Part shown: piece by piece, positions 25,258 through 34,028 of the stretch
Layout of the letters: the number at the start of each line of letters is the position of its first letter
How positions within the stretch are numbered: the first letter of the stretch is position 1
Origin: Butyrivibrio sp.
Lineage (GTDB): Bacteria; Bacillota; Clostridia; Lachnospirales; Lachnospiraceae
Length of the DNA stretch: 64,000 nt
Direction of reading: 5' to 3'
NCBI GenBank assembly: GCA_017615275.1
Contig: JAGAAO010000038.1
Span: 1-64,000, forward strand
Translations under genes and position numbers: made by a program
The notes under the pieces: generated by a model
The model's input: only the letters and a program-made list of their open reading frames with translations
Databases searched by the model: none
What the model was told of the DNA's origin: nothing

Positions 25258-26838
25258 ATGATGAAAAGGAGTTTTGGCAGAAAGCGTATCTGCTCACTTC
25301 TGATGGTTGTGTTTGCAACACTGACTGTTGCATTGAGTGGATGCTCAAGTGATAAGACAGGGAATTCCGCTGACAACTCGGCCGCAGGTACATCTGCAGC
25401 ACCTGAGTCTGCAAATGCGGGAGATACTTCCAAACTTATCGTAGGAATACCTCAGGACATCGACAGTCTTGACCCACATTATATGACAGGGGCAGGAACG
25501 AAAGAGGTAATGTTTAACGTGTTCGAGGGACTCGTTAAACCTGATGAGAACGGTAATCTTAACCCTGCTGTAGCCAGTGAATACACAGTATCAGAGGACA
25601 ATAAGGTATATACCTTTACACTCAGAGACGGAGTGAAGTTCCATGACGGAACCGAAGTTACAGCGGAGGATGTCAAATATTCTTTGGAGCGTAACGCGGG
25701 AACAGATGGCGGAGAACCGCTTGTTTCTTCTTTTTCCGAGATTGAAAGTGTAAATATTGTTGATGATAAGCATATAGAGGTAGTTCTTAACAAGGCTGAT
25801 TCGGAGCTTCTTCCGCAGTTTACTGTGGCAATTATCCCTGCAGCCAACGAACATCCCGAGACCAATCCAATTGGTACGGGCCCTTACAAGTATGTTTCAA
25901 ACGCACCGCAGGAGAATCTTATAGTTACAAGATTTGACGATTATTGGGGCGAGAAGGCATATATCAAGGATGTGGTGTTCAAGATTGAGGCTAACTCGGA
26001 TGCGATCGTACTTGACCTTGAAGGCGGTTCTATAGATATGTATGCGAGAATTCCTTCTGCACAGGTCGCTCAGCTCTCAGACAAGTTTGAGATTTACGAG
26101 GGAACAATGAATCTTGTTCAGGCTCTTTATCTCAACAATGCAGTTAAACCGTTTGATGACGTGAGAGTTCGTCAGGCGTTGTGTTATGCGATAGATCCTC
26201 AGGAGATTATGGATTTTGTATCTGACGGAGCAGGCACAGAGATTGGAAGTGCTATGTATCCTTCATTTGCAAAGTACTATATGCCTGAGCTTAACGACAC
26301 ATATAATCACGATCCCGAGAAGGCTAAGGCGCTTCTTACAGAGGCCGGATATCCAAACGGGTTCGAGTTTACAATAACTGTTCCTTCCAATTATAAGCAG
26401 CACGTAGATACGGCGCAGGTTATAGTTGAGGAACTCAAGGCAATCGGTGTTACAGCCAATATTCAGGAAGTTGAATGGAATACATGGCTCAGCGATGTAT
26501 ATACGGACAAGAAGTACGAGTCTACGGTAGTCGGATTTGATGCTTCCACTGTATCTGCGGGAGCTCTTCTTGCAAGATATGAGTCGACCAACAGCAAGAA
26601 TATGTTCAACTACAGCAATAAGGCTTATGATGAGGCACTTCAGAACGCCAATGCGACAGCCGATGATGCCAAGAAGACAGAGTACTATAAAGAGTGTGAG
26701 AAAATCCTTTCCGAGGATGCCGCAAACGTATATATTCAGGATCTTCCTGAGTACGTAGCGCTCAACAAGAAGTTTACAGGCTATGTGTTCTATCCTATCT
26801 ACATTCAGGATATTGCCAAGATCAGACCTGCACAGTAA
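25258..26838 (+). CDS. Peptide/nickel-type ABC transporter substrate-binding lipoprotein (SBP_bac_5)
   Basis: The 526-residue product has a lipoprotein signal with a lipobox ending ALSG-C (Cys29), a Ser/Ala/Asn-rich linker, and the family 5 signature (IPQDIDSLDPHY, LRDGVKFHDGTEVTAEDVKYSLER). It delivers oligopeptides or a related ligand to the permeases that follow. AGGAGG at 25241-25246 favours the ATG at 25258. Specificity cannot be told from sequence; the short ATPases of this operon leave nickel or another small ligand possible. Confidence 0.92.
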   Translation: MMKRSFGRKRICSLLMVVFATLTVALSGCSSDKTGNSADNSAAGTSAAPESANAGDTSKLIVGIPQDIDSLDPHYMTGAGTKEVMFNVFEGLVKPDENGNLNPAVASEYTVSEDNKVYTFTLRDGVKFHDGTEVTAEDVKYSLERNAGTDGGEPLVSSFSEIESVNIVDDKHIEVVLNKADSELLPQFTVAIIPAANEHPETNPIGTGPYKYVSNAPQENLIVTRFDDYWGEKAYIKDVVFKIEANSDAIVLDLEGGSIDMYARIPSAQVAQLSDKFEIYEGTMNLVQALYLNNAVKPFDDVRVRQALCYAIDPQEIMDFVSDGAGTEIGSAMYPSFAKYYMPELNDTYNHDPEKAKALLTEAGYPNGFEFTITVPSNYKQHVDTAQVIVEELKAIGVTANIQEVEWNTWLSDVYTDKKYESTVVGFDASTVSAGALLARYESTNSKNMFNYSNKAYDEALQNANATADDAKKTEYYKECEKILSEDAANVYIQDLPEYVALNKKFTGYVFYPIYIQDIAKIRPAQ

Positions 26839-26893
26839 GAAAACGCCGAAATACGGCATTTCCCATATTTGATGATTTGCGAGGAATATGCAC

Positions 26894-27838
26894 ATGAAAT
26901 ATATCATTAAAAAAATTATTTCTATGATAATTACTTTAGTGGTGGTTTCGCTGTGTGTATTCCTCGCTTTTAATATTATTCCGGGAGATCCGGCACTTAG
27001 AATGCTGGGAACGGAGGCTTCTCCCGAACTTATTGCTCAGACAAGAGAACAGATGGGGCTTAACGATCCCGTTATTATCAGATATTTCAGATGGTTCATA
27101 GCTTTTTTACATGGAGATATGGGAAAAAGCTACAACTACAGCGTTCCTGTTGCGGGAATGATATTAAATAAGATACCGATCACGCTTACAATGGCTATTA
27201 TGTCATTTTTGCTTACAATTTTGGTTTCAATTCCCCTTGGAATTATCACAGCCAAACATGAGGGAGGAGTGTTGGACCGTGTGGTTACGGTTATAAACCA
27301 GATAATCATGGCTGTTCCGCCTTTCTTTTCGGGAATCCTGATAACTTTCATTTTTGGCATGGTTTTAAAAATGTTTAAACCCGGGGGATTTATTTCATAC
27401 AGTGATGATTTTGCGGGATTTGTGGGATATCTTGTGTTTCCGTCCATAGCAGTGGCGCTTCCAAAGATTGCCATGACGGTCAAGATGCTCAGAGGAAGTG
27501 TTATCGATGAGGCACAGAAAGATTACACAAGAACCGCTTACAGCAGAGGAAACAATACTAACGGCGTTCTCTACAGACACGTTCTTAAGAACGCGCTTAT
27601 TCCGGTTATAACCTTCCTTGGTATGATCCTTGCGGACATGATCGCGGGAAGTATTGTAATAGAGCAGGTTTTTGGAATTCCGGGAATCAGCAGGATCCTG
27701 CTTACCAGTATAAGCAACAGAGATTATCCCGTGGTGGAAGCGATAATCATGGGAATTGCAATGATAGTTATTATGACAAATCTTTTGGTTGATATAATTT
27801 ACAGAATAGTTGACCCGAGAATAGGGATTGAAGAATGA
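26894..27838 (+). CDS. Peptide-type ABC transporter permease, DppB class
   Basis: The 314-residue protein has the DppB layout: N-terminal span, NIIPGDPALRMLGTEA and QTREQMGLNDP external segment, then five spans and the ATPase-contact loop (DYTRTAYSRGNNTNGVLYRH). GAGGA at 26881-26885 fits the ATG at 26894 better than the one at 26888. Its stop overlaps the next start (ATGA). Confidence 0.93.
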   Translation: MKYIIKKIISMIITLVVVSLCVFLAFNIIPGDPALRMLGTEASPELIAQTREQMGLNDPVIIRYFRWFIAFLHGDMGKSYNYSVPVAGMILNKIPITLTMAIMSFLLTILVSIPLGIITAKHEGGVLDRVVTVINQIIMAVPPFFSGILITFIFGMVLKMFKPGGFISYSDDFAGFVGYLVFPSIAVALPKIAMTVKMLRGSVIDEAQKDYTRTAYSRGNNTNGVLYRHVLKNALIPVITFLGMILADMIAGSIVIEQVFGIPGISRILLTSISNRDYPVVEAIIMGIAMIVIMTNLLVDIIYRIVDPRIGIEE

Positions 27839-28659
27839 AGAATAAGTACTCAGTTTTTTTAAAGAAAATAAGAAAAGATCCCTATATGTGCGCAGGGGTA
27901 ATAATTACAGGAATAATCCTGCTTATGATAATCGTGGGATTGTTCTGGATGCCCTACGAGCCTACCAAGATGAATGCGGCAGAGAAACTTAAGGGAATCT
28001 CTTTTAAACATATAATGGGAACCGACAACATGGGAAGAGATGTGTTCAGCAGAGTTATGTACGGAAGCAGAGTGACTCTTTTGATCGCGCTTGGAACTGT
28101 TTTTATCGGAGCCTTTGTCGGAACTATAATAGGAGCGCTTACAGGCTATTACGGCGGTATTTTTGACGAAGTTACCATGAGAGTCATTGATGCCATGTTT
28201 GCTTTTCCCAGTATCTTGCTTGCGCTTGTTATTGTCAGCGTATTTGGCACAGGATGGATACAGCTTCTTGTTTCTCTGGGAATTGCTTTTATCCCGAGCT
28301 TTGCAAGGATTGTGCGAGGCGAAGTGCTCAGATGCAGGAATACCGACTATGTGGAAAGCGCCAAGCTTCAGGGCGTGTCGGATGCGAGGATGATATTTGC
28401 ACATATTTTGCCCAATATTAAGGGAGTTTTGGCGTCATCGATACTTATCGGTTTTAACAACGCGGTGCTTGCGGAAGCGGGACTTAGTTACCTCGGAGTC
28501 GGATCACAGCCTCCCTATGCAAGTCTTGGTAAAATGCTCTCAGATGCGCAGCAGTACATGTTTACTACGCCGAGCTATTGTCTTTGCCCCGGACTTGTTA
28601 TTGTTTTGATGGTTTTGGGCTTTTCGTTTTTGGGTGAGGGTATCAGAAGATGGGAGTAA
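27835..28659 (+). CDS. Peptide-type ABC transporter permease, DppC class
   Basis: The 274-residue protein has the OppC/DppC N-terminal cytoplasmic segment and span, the MGTDNMGRDVFSRVMYGSR signature, and the contact loop ESAKLQGVSDARMIFAHILP. It overlaps the upstream permease by 4 bases and the downstream ATPase by 10, so the three are translationally coupled. Confidence 0.94.
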   Translation: MKNKYSVFLKKIRKDPYMCAGVIITGIILLMIIVGLFWMPYEPTKMNAAEKLKGISFKHIMGTDNMGRDVFSRVMYGSRVTLLIALGTVFIGAFVGTIIGALTGYYGGIFDEVTMRVIDAMFAFPSILLALVIVSVFGTGWIQLLVSLGIAFIPSFARIVRGEVLRCRNTDYVESAKLQGVSDARMIFAHILPNIKGVLASSILIGFNNAVLAEAGLSYLGVGSQPPYASLGKMLSDAQQYMFTTPSYCLCPGLVIVLMVLGFSFLGEGIRRWE

Positions 28660-29450
28660 TACTTGATGTAACTGATCTTCATATAGAATTTCACGATCAC
28701 GGATTTCCTGAGGTTGCGGTTGAAGATTTTGACCTTATGCTTGAGGAGGGCGAGATTGTTGGTATAGTTGGTGAGTCGGGCTCGGGAAAAAGCATGAGTG
28801 CGCTTGCGATAGCAGGTCTTTTGAGCAGACATTCCATCACCAAGACGGGCAGGATAATGTTTAACGGAGACGATCTTCTTACCTGCGACAGAAAGACTTT
28901 GCGGTCTTATCAGGGAGATGAGATCTCGATGATCTTCCAGGAGCCTATGACGAGCCTGAATCCCGTAAAGAGGATAGGATGGCAGGTTGAAGAATCTCTT
29001 TTTATCCATCATCCCGATATTGACAAGAAGAAGCGCAAAGAGATGGCGATAGATATGCTGAAGGCCGTAGGACTTAGCGATGCGGAGAATGTTTACTATA
29101 TGTATCCGCATGAGCTTTCGGGCGGCATGAGACAGAGAGTAATGATCGCGGCAGCAATGATAGGAAATCCCAAGATTCTTATTGCGGATGAGCCTACGAC
29201 GGCGCTTGATGTGACGGTGCAGGCGCAGATTGTAGAACTTCTTAAAAAGATAAATAAAGAGCGCGGCACGTCCATAATATTTATCTCGCATGATCTCAGT
29301 CTGGTAAATCAGCTCTGCGAGAGAGTCATAGTTATGCAGAAGGGAAACATAGTTGAGAGTGGGGAGACGAGCAGGGTGTTCGGCGCTCCGCAGGATATCT
29401 ACACCAAGAAACTTATTGCGGCAATTCCAAAGATCGACATAGGAAACTGA
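28650..29450 (+). CDS. Peptide/nickel-type ABC transporter ATPase, DppD class
   Basis: The 266-residue ATPase has Walker A GESGSGKSMSAL, signature ELSGGMRQRV and Walker B ILIADEPTTALDVT, the DppD/NikD pattern. At 266 residues it lacks the C-terminal oligopeptide-type extension of OppD/DppD, resembling NikD in size. Confidence 0.94.
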   Translation: MGVILDVTDLHIEFHDHGFPEVAVEDFDLMLEEGEIVGIVGESGSGKSMSALAIAGLLSRHSITKTGRIMFNGDDLLTCDRKTLRSYQGDEISMIFQEPMTSLNPVKRIGWQVEESLFIHHPDIDKKKRKEMAIDMLKAVGLSDAENVYYMYPHELSGGMRQRVMIAAAMIGNPKILIADEPTTALDVTVQAQIVELLKKINKERGTSIIFISHDLSLVNQLCERVIVMQKGNIVESGETSRVFGAPQDIYTKKLIAAIPKIDIGN

Positions 29451-29452
29451 GT

Positions 29453-30208
29453 ATGAGCGAAGATAAAGTTTTGAGAGCTTCCAATCTCAATGTTTTTTAC
29501 AAGAACAGAAAGAGAAAGCTCTTTTCCAAGAATAAAAAAATACAGATCCTTCATGATGTGACCTTTGATATGGAGGAGGGAGAAGTGCTTGCGATAGCGG
29601 GAGAGTCGGGCTGCGGAAAGTCGACTCTTGCAAGAGCGATAGTCGGTATCAACAAGGACTACACGGGAGAACTCAAGCAGAAGTATGAGGGGCCGCAGAT
29701 GGTCTTTCAGGATCCATACAGCTCGTTGAATCCTTCCAAGAAGATAGGCTGGCTTATGGAGGAGCCCCTCAAAGTCGATAAGAAACGTAAGTGGACCAAG
29801 GAAGAGCGCCTTGCGAGGGTAAAAGAGGTCATGAAGGAAGTTGAACTTCCGATAGAGATGATGGACAGATATCCTTCGCAGCTTTCGGGCGGACAGAGGC
29901 AGAGAGTGTGCATTGGCATCGCTCTTATGAGATATCCAAAGTTGTTGATCGCGGATGAGCCGGTTTCTGCGCTTGATGTGACGATACAGTCGCAGATAAT
30001 GGAACTTCTCAGGACTCTTCATAAGAAGCTTGGCATTTCAATTATCTTTATCTCACATGATCTCAGAGTTGTTTATCAGATAAGTGACCACGTTATGATC
30101 ATGAAGGACGGAAAGATAGTAGAACACGGCAAAACGGATGATGTTTACAGAAATCCTCAGGCTGAGTATACAAAGAAACTTTTGAAAGCCGCAGGAATAA
30201 GAAAATAG
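29453..30208 (+). CDS. Peptide/nickel-type ABC transporter ATPase, DppF class
   Basis: The 251-residue ATPase has Walker A GESGCGKSTLARAIV, signature QLSGGQRQRVCI and Walker B LLIADEPVSALDVT. It forms the second half of the ATPase pair and starts 2 bases after its partner. It also lacks the long C-terminal extension of OppF. It ends the operon. Confidence 0.94.
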   Translation: MSEDKVLRASNLNVFYKNRKRKLFSKNKKIQILHDVTFDMEEGEVLAIAGESGCGKSTLARAIVGINKDYTGELKQKYEGPQMVFQDPYSSLNPSKKIGWLMEEPLKVDKKRKWTKEERLARVKEVMKEVELPIEMMDRYPSQLSGGQRQRVCIGIALMRYPKLLIADEPVSALDVTIQSQIMELLRTLHKKLGISIIFISHDLRVVYQISDHVMIMKDGKIVEHGKTDDVYRNPQAEYTKKLLKAAGIRK

Positions 30209-30355
30209 CGGGTTTTGCAGAATGATAATCTGCAAGACATACTTTTTAAAGCGATTTTTTATAATTATTTTATGATATGTGCTTAATTTATGGACCTCGT
30301 TTCCGATATATATAGTGTAATCACAGATATAGTAAGAAAAAGGAGGTAAGGTGTT

Positions 30356-30757
30356 ATGGCATATAGCAGAATAAGTGGCTTTGGCGGATACAGTGCTTAC
30401 AACATCCCCACAGCATACGACAGTGACATAAACAATAACACCGAGACTCTTACACCTGGTAAGGCACAAGAGCAAGATATAGTAAAAAAAGCAGAACTTA
30501 AAGATGAGACGACCGGTCTTAAGGGCAATGCTTCCATCGAAAACGCAGCAATTTCTTTCGGAATATTCGATGATTCCGCAATAGATCTTTTCAAAGCCAG
30601 CGGAATTGTCTCAAATGATATGAGAAAAGCCATCTCGGGAATGCAGAAAGATCAGATCCTCCATGAGTATCAGTACTTCGTCGGAGAAGATCTTGCAGGA
30701 AACAAGAGCAATATCATCGCAAGCACCGAAGACGGAATGGTAATCAAAAAGAATTGA
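30356..30757 (+). CDS. Small protein of unknown function, 133 residues
   Basis: I do not recognise a family. The N-terminus is Gly/Ser/Tyr/Asn-rich and looks disordered (SRISGFGGYSAYNIP), the middle is charged, and the C-terminal half (ISFGIFDDSAIDLFKASG onward, then QKDQILHEYQYFVGEDL) could fold as short helices. There is no signal peptide. A very strong ribosome binding site (AAAGGAGG) and its own terminator argue that it is a real, well-expressed monocistronic gene. Confidence 0.75.
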   Translation: MAYSRISGFGGYSAYNIPTAYDSDINNNTETLTPGKAQEQDIVKKAELKDETTGLKGNASIENAAISFGIFDDSAIDLFKASGIVSNDMRKAISGMQKDQILHEYQYFVGEDLAGNKSNIIASTEDGMVIKKN

Positions 30758-30769
30758 GGAAAAAGAGTG

Positions 30770-30805
30770 ACAGCCGCATCAAAATTTGATGCGGCTGTTT
30801 TTTTT
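30770..30805 (+). terminator. Terminator of the small-protein gene
   Basis: A 13- to 14-bp stem (ACAGCCGCATCAAA at 30770-30783, complement ending at 30798) with a tiny loop is followed by eight or more T residues. Confidence 0.92.
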
Positions 30806-30858
30806 GCTACGAGTCGCACAATAGCTGAAACGATGTAACTACATAGGAAAGTTATGAC

Positions 30859-31049
30859 GATTCCAGATTAAAGTGATGTAAATGAACCTATTTATCTGGG
30901 ATTCTTTGAAGATTTTGCAAGAAAAACCGCGGTGATTCCAGATAAAAGTGGTGAAAGTGGTCCTATTTATCTGTGTTTTTATAAAAATTTTGTTAGCAAA
31001 GCTGCGATAATCCCAGATAAAACATGCAAAAGAGGCGTTTTTATCTGTG
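30859..31049. repeat. Tandem repeat: three ~75-bp units, each an imperfect palindrome
   Basis: Units begin at 30859, 30934 and 31008. Each starts with ATTCCAGATAAA or a variant and reads TTTATCTG about 30 bases later, giving an inverted repeat with an AAAGTGG-like middle; the ~33-base linkers also match. A related single unit lies at 47091-47136. Open frames across it follow the repeat phase and are not real genes. Confidence 0.8.
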
Positions 31050-31096
31050 TATTGCTTGGCTTTGCAATATGGCATAGGTCAATCGACGAAATGCTC

Positions 31097-31280
31097 TCAA
31101 TTCTCTGGTATGCCGTGCTCCTTGAGAAGAGCTTGAAGGCGTGATACTTCATCCTTGAGGCTTGAGTTCTCGTCCTCAAGATTATCTATTATAGGTTGCA
31201 TCTTCTTCTTGGTATCAATGACTCCGTAGAAGTCGGCAAGAATGACCGGAATCGGTCGACCGACAAAGACTATGTTATCA
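31097..31280 (-). pseudogene. 3' remnant of a coding region with C-terminal coiled coil
   Basis: The reverse strand from about 31280 to the stop at 31097-31099 reads an uninterrupted frame (VGRPIPVILADFYGVIDTKK, then DNLEDENSSLKDEVSRLQ and an end in LLKEHGIPEN). The leucine-heptad tail resembles the C-termini of Rpn/PD-(D/E)XK nuclease-transposase proteins common in Lachnospiraceae, but that likeness is loose. Upstream stops show it is only a fragment. Confidence 0.4.
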
Positions 31281-31286
31281 GAAAAA

Positions 31287-31343
31287 TCTTAAGATATACC
31301 GTCGAAATTTCTTAAGATTTTTTGTATCGCGATGGGATATAAT
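31287..31343 (+). promoter_or_regulatory. Promoter region of the first FtsX permease with paired TCTTAAGAT elements
   Basis: TCTTAAGAT occurs at 31287-31295 and 31310-31318, 23 bases apart, inside a 12-bp inverted repeat that could also act as a terminator for upstream transcription. The second copy covers the -35 position of a TATAAT at 31338-31343. This is a plausible response-regulator site. Confidence 0.5.
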
Positions 31344-31459
31344 ATATCTTGTGGGGGAAGTGTGATGAATTACGATGAATTGCGCGCAGGGTTTGAAACA
31401 GCATATATTGACGGCTCGGTGGCATCCGGTGCTGTGTAGTGTAGGAGGAGAATCCTAGG

Positions 31460-33898
31460 ATGTTTTTTAGGATGTTAAAAAAAGACATAACGGACAAAAA
31501 AGGATTGAATCTGATCCTTTTGCTCTTTATGTGTTTTTCTTCGGTACTGACTGTAAGCAGTGCCGTGATGCTCTATGCCAATACGGTAGGCTTTAAGAAG
31601 AATAATGAGAAAGTAAATGCAGCGGAAGAAAAAATTATTACAACCAGAAGTTTTGGGGATACCTCCGATAAACAAGAGGCGACAATTAATTGGTTCAGGA
31701 ATCGGAAGGAAGTCGTTGATATTGAATGCGTCGATGCTATCAAATTCATGTGCGATGCAGTTGATTATTCCGAATGCGATGAGAGTTCAGACGAAGTTTT
31801 TGCAAATGGAATATACTATTACGCTTTCGATTTCTCCTCTGAACATGACAGAGTAACAGATTATGACAGCAACTTTTTTGACCTTCCTTGCGGAACGATA
31901 GCAATACCTGAGTGTATCGGTAGAAATGCCAATGTTAATATCGGTGATACGGTCAGGATTACGACTCAAATGGGGAATATATATGAGTTCAAAGTTGCCG
32001 TTATAACAAAAGATCCTGCTATGGAGGGAAGTAACAGACTTATTTTTAATAACAAAGATTTTGAAGTGTTAAAGAATGACAGCCCTGTGATCAATAGTTT
32101 CTATATGATAGATCTTGTCGATGAAGCAACGTTAAACGATACGCTTAATCTTGCCAACGATTTTTGCGAAGCGGGAGATAAAGGCGTTGTTGAAAAATTT
32201 GTTGAATTTTGCGTTGCCGCAACTATCTATCGCAACGAGATAACGCCAATTGTAATAAATATTTTTATGATCATCTTTTCTGTTTTGTCTGTGATCATGG
32301 AGTTTTTGTCGATAAGCTTTACGATCAAGACAGCTATAAAAAGTGAAGAGAAGGAGCTTGGAATAATAAAAGCTCTTGGAGTTGACTCTGCATCATTTAA
32401 CTTGCTGTTTGCAACCAAGTATGTGGTGATATCGCTGATAGCGGCAGTTGTCGGCTTTTTCGGAGGCATCGTACATGCCGAATATGTGCTTAAGAATTTT
32501 GCGTACGGACAGCTCAGGCCGGAGTTTGGGCAAATAATCGGATATGCTCTGGCTGCAGCGTTTATGGGGCTTTTAATTATTTTCATCTTTGTTGTGATCG
32601 CACTAAGGAAACTTGGAAAGATCAGTATCAGGGATGCAATCTCGGGAGAAAACAGAGGCGAGAGTTATAAAAAGGCAAAAGGACCAAAGCTTTATAAGAT
32701 AAAGAATAAAAATATTCCGTTTTATCTGGCATTTACCGATCTTATCAAAAGATTTAAGCAATACAGATTTTTGCTGTTTGCTTATATGATCGGAATCTCA
32801 ATCGTCCTTGCCGTTTTGGAAATATTGAACACTGTTCATTCACCCTATTGGGTTGAGCGGGTATGGTCAGAACCTGAGTATGATTTTAGAATGACGCTGC
32901 CCGATGAAGTTATGGAAGAGTACCGGGCAAGAGGCGGAGGATCAAAGGGGGCATACGAACTTATAAATGAAGAACTTGCGGAAGCAAATATTCCGGCAAA
33001 GCTTTGTTATGAAATGGCTTCCGCGGGAACAGTTATATATAACGGTGACAATTATGCTTTCTGTAATTTTTTTTACGACCGATCATATGATGATGAAGTG
33101 GAATTATATGAGGGTGTCAGACCGGTGCTCAGAAATGAAGTGGTGATCGATACATTTTCTTCAAAGCGGCTTGGTATAAAGGTTGGAGATAGCATCAGAA
33201 TGAAGTATCCCAAATATAATGAGGACGGACTTTCATATAGTTATATGATCGAAGATTTTATTGTGACGGGTTTTCGGGATATTACTTCGCGTGATGCATT
33301 ATTTGTTTATATGAGCGACGAGTTTACGGGGGCGTACGGCGATGTGAGCGATGTGCACGGTATAATTGATGCTCCGAAGAAGATGCATGCGGAATACGTA
33401 GAACAGATGCGCGCAATATACGGTAATAACAGTATCAGAACGATGAAGGAAGATCTTGATTATCAAAATACAACATATGATTCGTTCTTTGTTTTGTGTA
33501 AGTGGGGATTTATTCCGCTTATAGTGGGCATGATGATAATGCTGACCGTTTTGTATCAGTTCGTAAATATACTTGAAGAATTACCTGAGATTGCTTTTTT
33601 GAAAAGCTGCGGTTTCTCAAACGGAAGTATAAAAGCGTGGCAGGTTTCAAGGAGTGTGTTGATTTCCGTATTGTCATCGGTTTTGGCAATAATCTGTTTA
33701 AACACGGTGACTTTTGTTTTTCACAGGAAACTCTTTGAAATGATGGGGCTTATTATGGCATATGAACCGCAAAGAAAAGTATTCGCTTATTATATCTGCA
33801 TTCCGGTGGTGATAACAATCGTATTGGCAGCGGTCGTATATATGACACTCGGAAAAGTTGAAAAGGCTGAGTTGTCGCAGCTTCGCAATGATTTATAG
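31460..33898 (+). CDS. FtsX-family ABC transporter permease, copy 1
   Basis: The 812-residue membrane protein has an N-terminal span (about residues 18-40), an extracytoplasmic region of ~200 residues, an FtsX domain with three spans (about 260-390), a central span near residue 440, a second large external region, and a C-terminal FtsX domain (about 685-800). The same cytoplasmic entry (MLKKDITDKKGLNLILLLFM) recurs in the next gene. Such proteins work with a MacB/BceA-type ATPase, here encoded at 37028, to sense or remove peptides or lipids. AGGAGGAG precedes the start. Confidence 0.9.
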   Translation: MFFRMLKKDITDKKGLNLILLLFMCFSSVLTVSSAVMLYANTVGFKKNNEKVNAAEEKIITTRSFGDTSDKQEATINWFRNRKEVVDIECVDAIKFMCDAVDYSECDESSDEVFANGIYYYAFDFSSEHDRVTDYDSNFFDLPCGTIAIPECIGRNANVNIGDTVRITTQMGNIYEFKVAVITKDPAMEGSNRLIFNNKDFEVLKNDSPVINSFYMIDLVDEATLNDTLNLANDFCEAGDKGVVEKFVEFCVAATIYRNEITPIVINIFMIIFSVLSVIMEFLSISFTIKTAIKSEEKELGIIKALGVDSASFNLLFATKYVVISLIAAVVGFFGGIVHAEYVLKNFAYGQLRPEFGQIIGYALAAAFMGLLIIFIFVVIALRKLGKISIRDAISGENRGESYKKAKGPKLYKIKNKNIPFYLAFTDLIKRFKQYRFLLFAYMIGISIVLAVLEILNTVHSPYWVERVWSEPEYDFRMTLPDEVMEEYRARGGGSKGAYELINEELAEANIPAKLCYEMASAGTVIYNGDNYAFCNFFYDRSYDDEVELYEGVRPVLRNEVVIDTFSSKRLGIKVGDSIRMKYPKYNEDGLSYSYMIEDFIVTGFRDITSRDALFVYMSDEFTGAYGDVSDVHGIIDAPKKMHAEYVEQMRAIYGNNSIRTMKEDLDYQNTTYDSFFVLCKWGFIPLIVGMMIMLTVLYQFVNILEELPEIAFLKSCGFSNGSIKAWQVSRSVLISVLSSVLAIICLNTVTFVFHRKLFEMMGLIMAYEPQRKVFAYYICIPVVITIVLAAVVYMTLGKVEKAELSQLRNDL

Positions 33899-33961
33899 TT
33901 TAAGCTGTTGAAGATAATAAGTTTGTACATTTGAAAAATAATGTGCAAGCTTCTTTTTCTA

Positions 33962-33993
33962 TTTAAAGATTTTTTAAGAATTGTTTTTTATTA
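33962..33993 (+). promoter_or_regulatory. Promoter element of permease copy 2, shared with the ATPase gene
   Basis: A 22-base A/T-rich element (33962-33983: TTTAAAGA, T-run, AAGAATTG) matches 20 of 22 positions in the element at 36903-36924, and both are followed within a few bases by TATTAT. It may be the binding site of the adjacent response regulator in place of a -35 box. Confidence 0.5.
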
Positions 33994-34028
33994 TATGTTT
34001 AGTTGTTAGAGCAGGAGGATTCCCGCAG

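Noticed and set aside
24492-25433. 313-codon minus-strand frame over the ftsZ terminator and nrdR
   Set aside because: It runs antisense to nrdR and the binding-protein start, both with clear family motifs, and has no recognisable product.
30944-30960. AAAGTGG-TG-AAAGTGG inside the tandem repeat, resembling MraZ boxes
   Set aside because: Only two heptamers with the wrong spacing and no promoter or dcw gene; likely chance within the repeat unit.
30859-31049. Possible CRISPR array
   Set aside because: Only three units, with linkers that are themselves similar between units, not unique spacers, and no cas genes.
30839-31179. Short frames on both strands across the 75-bp repeat
   Set aside because: Their peptides only repeat the DNA unit (FIWN-, IYLCF-type strings); they are products of the repeat.
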